Source: Brachypodium distachyon (lineage: Eukaryota > Streptophyta > Magnoliopsida > Poales > Poaceae). From it: DNA of 64,000 nt. The DNA lies in contig NC_016135.3 in the NCBI RefSeq assembly GCF_000005505.3, positions 1,822,001-1,886,000 of the forward strand, written 5' to 3'. The notes below the pieces were generated by a model, which worked only from the letters and a program-made list of their open reading frames with translations, searched no databases and had not been told where the DNA came from. A program made the translations under genes and the position numbers. This document shows, piece after piece, positions 61,181 to 64,000 of the stretch (positions are counted from its first letter, which is position 1; each line of letters starts with the position of its first letter).

Positions 61181-62280
61181 AAAAAGAAAGGACTATTCTT
61201 GCTTAGAAGCTTGGAATCTCAAGACCAGACAGTTCTTGTTTCTTTCAGAGCCACTCACTTGTAATTCCAAATTTCCAAGCTAGCTGTGTACTGTATATAT
61301 CGATCTTGTTCAGGATCTTGTAAGCTACTCCATAGTAGTGGTAATATATCTGGAGGCTGCAGCTATGTGTGGCCACATCGATCCTCTGCGAACCTATATA
61401 TAGCTAGCTAGCTGTATACAACGACCGACCAAGGCGATAAAGTCGCTGACCGGCCCGTCCATCTCGATCACGTCCAAAGTACGCCGCCTACATATCAGAA
61501 ATTTCACGAGGTTAATTTAATAATCCTAGAATCTTCGTTTATAAATATATATACATTCTCAAAGATATATGATAAGAATGGAGTTAGTTAATTAGACTGA
61601 CAATGATCACCAAAATGAGATTAGTTATATATGTGACACAAAAGTGATACCACACTCATGAATTCATATGATATAAAGTCATCTCAAAATTAATGATAAT
61701 ACGTATCACTTTACAGCCACGTTAACCCACATTTTTATTGGCCCGTACGTTCCGTTGTTGGTCAAAACTTGGATCTTGCTTTAGCTCTTACACACACAAA
61801 AAAAACAGATAAAGTATATATGTTTAATTAATTTGTTATGTATAAACGGGTCGTGTAGATGTAGTAGATGTTTACGTATGTACTATAATTAATTAACCAC
61901 GAATTGCATGCCAAAAGGAGACTAGGAAAACAAATTAAAGATAATATCGAGTACATCGATCGGCAAAATGGATGTGATCGATCTGGACCGTTCACCAAAT
62001 TAAGCGCAACGAAGCATGGTCGCATTGGGCCGGCGGAATATTACAGTGAAGTGGACGCGAAGCAAAGAACCCACATCCACTCCACCACCACATTATCATC
62101 ATCCATCCATCTCTCATTCTCTAGCTTCCTCCTGTGTGTTGGAGTATACAACAACGTTGTAACCTCTTGTCGATCTCCAAGTTTCTAACTACATCCCCAC
62201 TTACTATTCTCCCTACTGATCCGACCGCGACATCCATCCATCCATTCTAGCTAGCTTCTTTTGCCGTTTTGTCTTGTCTT
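61181..62280. other. Intergenic region upstream of the WEB-family gene
   Basis: AT-rich with TAGCTAGC words and ATATAT runs. The open frame 61904-62188 has no domain. No gene is supported. Confidence 0.45.
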
Positions 62281-62290
62281 AGCTAGTATC

Positions 62291-62298
62291 TATATAGG
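62291..62298 (+). promoter_or_regulatory. Candidate TATA box of the WEB-family gene
   Basis: TATATAGG lies about 142 bases before the start codon at 62440, in a CTAGTATCTATATAGG context. Confidence 0.4.
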
Positions 62299-62439
62299 AT
62301 CAGACCTTCTATTTGGCTTTCCAGCTAGCTACATATATGAGCATGAATGCTTCCCTGAGCTGATCATCATCATCATCAAATTATAAGTTGCAGAGAAAAG
62401 ACCTTCGAGAGGTTTGAGCAGAGAGAAAAGAGATCGTCA

Positions 62440-62592
62440 ATGGATGGCGGCGGGGGCGGCGTGGTGACGGTGGGTCGGGCGGAGATCGATACGAGGGCGC
62501 CGTTCCGGTCGGTGAAGGAGGCCGTCGTCCTCTTCGGCGAGAAGGTGCTCGTCGGAGAGCTCCACGCCGGCCGACGCATCACCCAGACCCAG
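62440..62592 (+). CDS. WEB/PMI2-family protein, first exon (gene runs past the window)
   Basis: Fifty-one codons from ATG (GTCAATGGATGG) to a donor CAG|GTACAAAC. The core VGRAEIDTRAPFRSVKEAVV followed by LFGEKVLVGEL is the signature N-terminus of plant WEB-family coiled-coil proteins (WEAK CHLOROPLAST MOVEMENT UNDER BLUE LIGHT and relatives, such as the At2g38370 group), which act in or near light-driven chloroplast positioning. A short Gly-rich stretch precedes the core. The coiled-coil remainder must lie in later exons; no second exon was recognised in the 1.4 kb that remain. The frame is open and the intron begins properly, so the gene looks intact as far as it can be seen. Confidence 0.78.
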
Positions 62593-64000
62593 GTACAAAC
62601 CATGCGTTTGTAGGTACATACATGCATGATTTCAGGGTTTTATGCATTTGTTTCCCAGAAATATGCATGAGGGATTTGGTCAGTGCACAATTAATGCATA
62701 GAATTCTTCTGTGTCCAAAACTCAAACCCAAAATAGTTCGACATATACTTATACTCCCTCCGTCCAACAAAAAATGTCTCAAGTTTGTTAAATTTTGGAT
62801 GTATCTAGACATGAGTTAGTGTATAGATGCATTCAAATTTAGTCAAACTTGAGATATTCTTTGTTGGACAGAGGGAGTACTAATTTTTAGTTGCTTCAAT
62901 CGATTTTCTTTTTGTCACCTCAAAAACTGCAAAATGTTGTTCGGACCTTCGGCCTTGCGACTTCAGTGTCTTCTGTTCATTTCATTATGTTTCAGCATAT
63001 TAATCATTGCCTCAAATTCTATCTGGCAGAGATTCATTTTGCTTATTTGCTTCCTCCGCGCCTCTGAATACTTTAGTTCTACATTAGTATAAACAAAGCT
63101 AGGCAATCATTTATGAGAATGCAATTTTATAAATTGGAGTAAAATACAATTATGAGTACTCTTGCAGTACAAGTTTGAAATATGGTTCCACAGAAGAGTC
63201 CGTTTGCATGCATGTTTGTCCTATTATACGTAGAATTTGGTGAGCCATATGCCACAAGGAAAAAGTATGGTTGATCTTGGTGCAAAGATAAAAAGCGTGC
63301 TACATACTACTAGCCAGCCAGCTAGCTAGGTATTCCTTTCTTCCAAAACAAGAAAAATATGTGTCAGAAAAGCAGCTTCTTTTTTGCCAAGAATCTGCAT
63401 ATGCATGCATGTTTCTTCTTGCAAACACGCACGGTGTGCCTCGCTCGTGTATCCTCTAGGAGACCCTCATGTAGCTGCTTGGTGGTATATGCACTTTACA
63501 ACATTTATTTCAGCTACTTTTGATTACAGTAACTAAAGTATAGCTTGAATGCTTGATGGAAAAGTGTTTGGTTCCAAAGACTTTAAGATATGTTCCTTCC
63601 ACCTGAATTAAGGCAGCTACAGAAAGTGAACTCCAAAGCTTCCTACAACATCCATTTGATAATGACATTAGTACTGTAATGAGGTGCCGTAATGATCACC
63701 GGTAAAGAGTCTCTGTACATGTGTATGTATATAAATCAATGTTTAACATTTTTGTTGTGGTCAAAATTTGGCAGTACCCACTGGAATGACCGAAATTTCG
63801 GAAACTATTTTGGATTTCAATGTCTAAAATTCCACCTAAATTTTAGCAAATCTTTATTAAAATTGTAGCAGAACATAAATTTGTCTGACACAAGCTTACG
63901 CAAGGTAATTACTCCGTTCTCATCGAAAAATGAAACACGCCATACTGGATTTTAGGATAAAGCAAATTTACATAAGCTATTTTGGTTGAGCTTAAATTTT
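62593..64000 (+). other. Intron 1 of the WEB-family gene (to window end)
   Basis: AT-rich, with GCATGCATGC-type words and one MITE (62754-62877). No exon-like sequence was recognised before the window ends. Confidence 0.55.
62754..62877. mobile_element. Stowaway MITE, 124 bp, in the WEB-gene intron
   Basis: Left CTCCCTCCGTCCAACAAAAA and right TTTGTTGGACAGAGGGAG are complementary; inner CTCAAGTTTG and CAAACTTGAG also pair. TA flanks both ends. Confidence 0.93.

Overview
This window is plant nuclear DNA, most likely from a grass and probably from the Pooideae. The evidence is intron-rich genes with GT-AG borders, abundant Stowaway-type MITEs with CTCCCTCC...GGAGGGAG ends at TA sites, LINE remnants, a CACTA (En/Spm) DNA transposon, and protein sequences closest to grass families. 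No bacterial operons, CRISPR arrays, rRNA genes or convincing tRNA genes were seen. Species cannot be fixed from sequence alone.

Layout. 1-2741: decayed LINE. 2.7-8.5 kb: intergenic DNA with repeats, a LINE RNase H scrap and a reverse-strand remnant of a terpene synthase last exon. 8.57-15.14 kb (+): a seven-exon terpene synthase gene (TPS1), intact in frame. 15657-27443: an 11.8-kb CACTA transposon with imperfect terminal repeats and a TTC target-site duplication; it carries a broken TNP2-type transposase and a broken second gene ending in a Ulp1-like cysteine protease domain. 27.93-31.80 kb (-): a second, convergent terpene synthase gene (TPS2) with the same exon plan but two irregular splice junctions. 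The CACTA element therefore sits between two convergent terpene synthases that, with the 6.6-kb remnant, form a small TPS cluster.

32-35 kb is intergenic. From 35 to 60 kb the window is built from a duplicated block. Block A (about 35.16-46.5 kb) and block B (about 49.84-60.1 kb) each hold an unidentified exon-intron locus followed by a beta-COP (coatomer beta)-like intronless sequence and hexokinase sequence. In block B the hexokinase is a complete nine-exon plastid-type gene (57375-60099, -, 494 aa). In block A only fragments remain. Block A also holds an inverted beta-COP-like copy that is still open (300 codons, 40484-41386, -), making an inverted repeat with its decayed neighbour. Block B carries a LINE insertion (51988-52962) with a 10-bp target duplication that block A lacks. 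60.4-61.2 kb is another LINE fragment, and 62440-62592 (+) is the first exon of a WEB/PMI2-family gene that continues past the window.

How it works together: the two terpene synthases point to specialised (probably sesquiterpenoid) metabolism, and hexokinase to sugar phosphorylation or signalling in plastids. These are neighbours, not an operon. Best candidates for something new: (i) the altered third metal-binding motif in both terpene synthases and the splice-junction defects of TPS2; (ii) a perfect 30-bp hairpin in TPS2 intron 1; (iii) the small beta-COP-derived gene family with an inverted-repeat pair; (iv) the duplicated 5' leader serving both CACTA genes.
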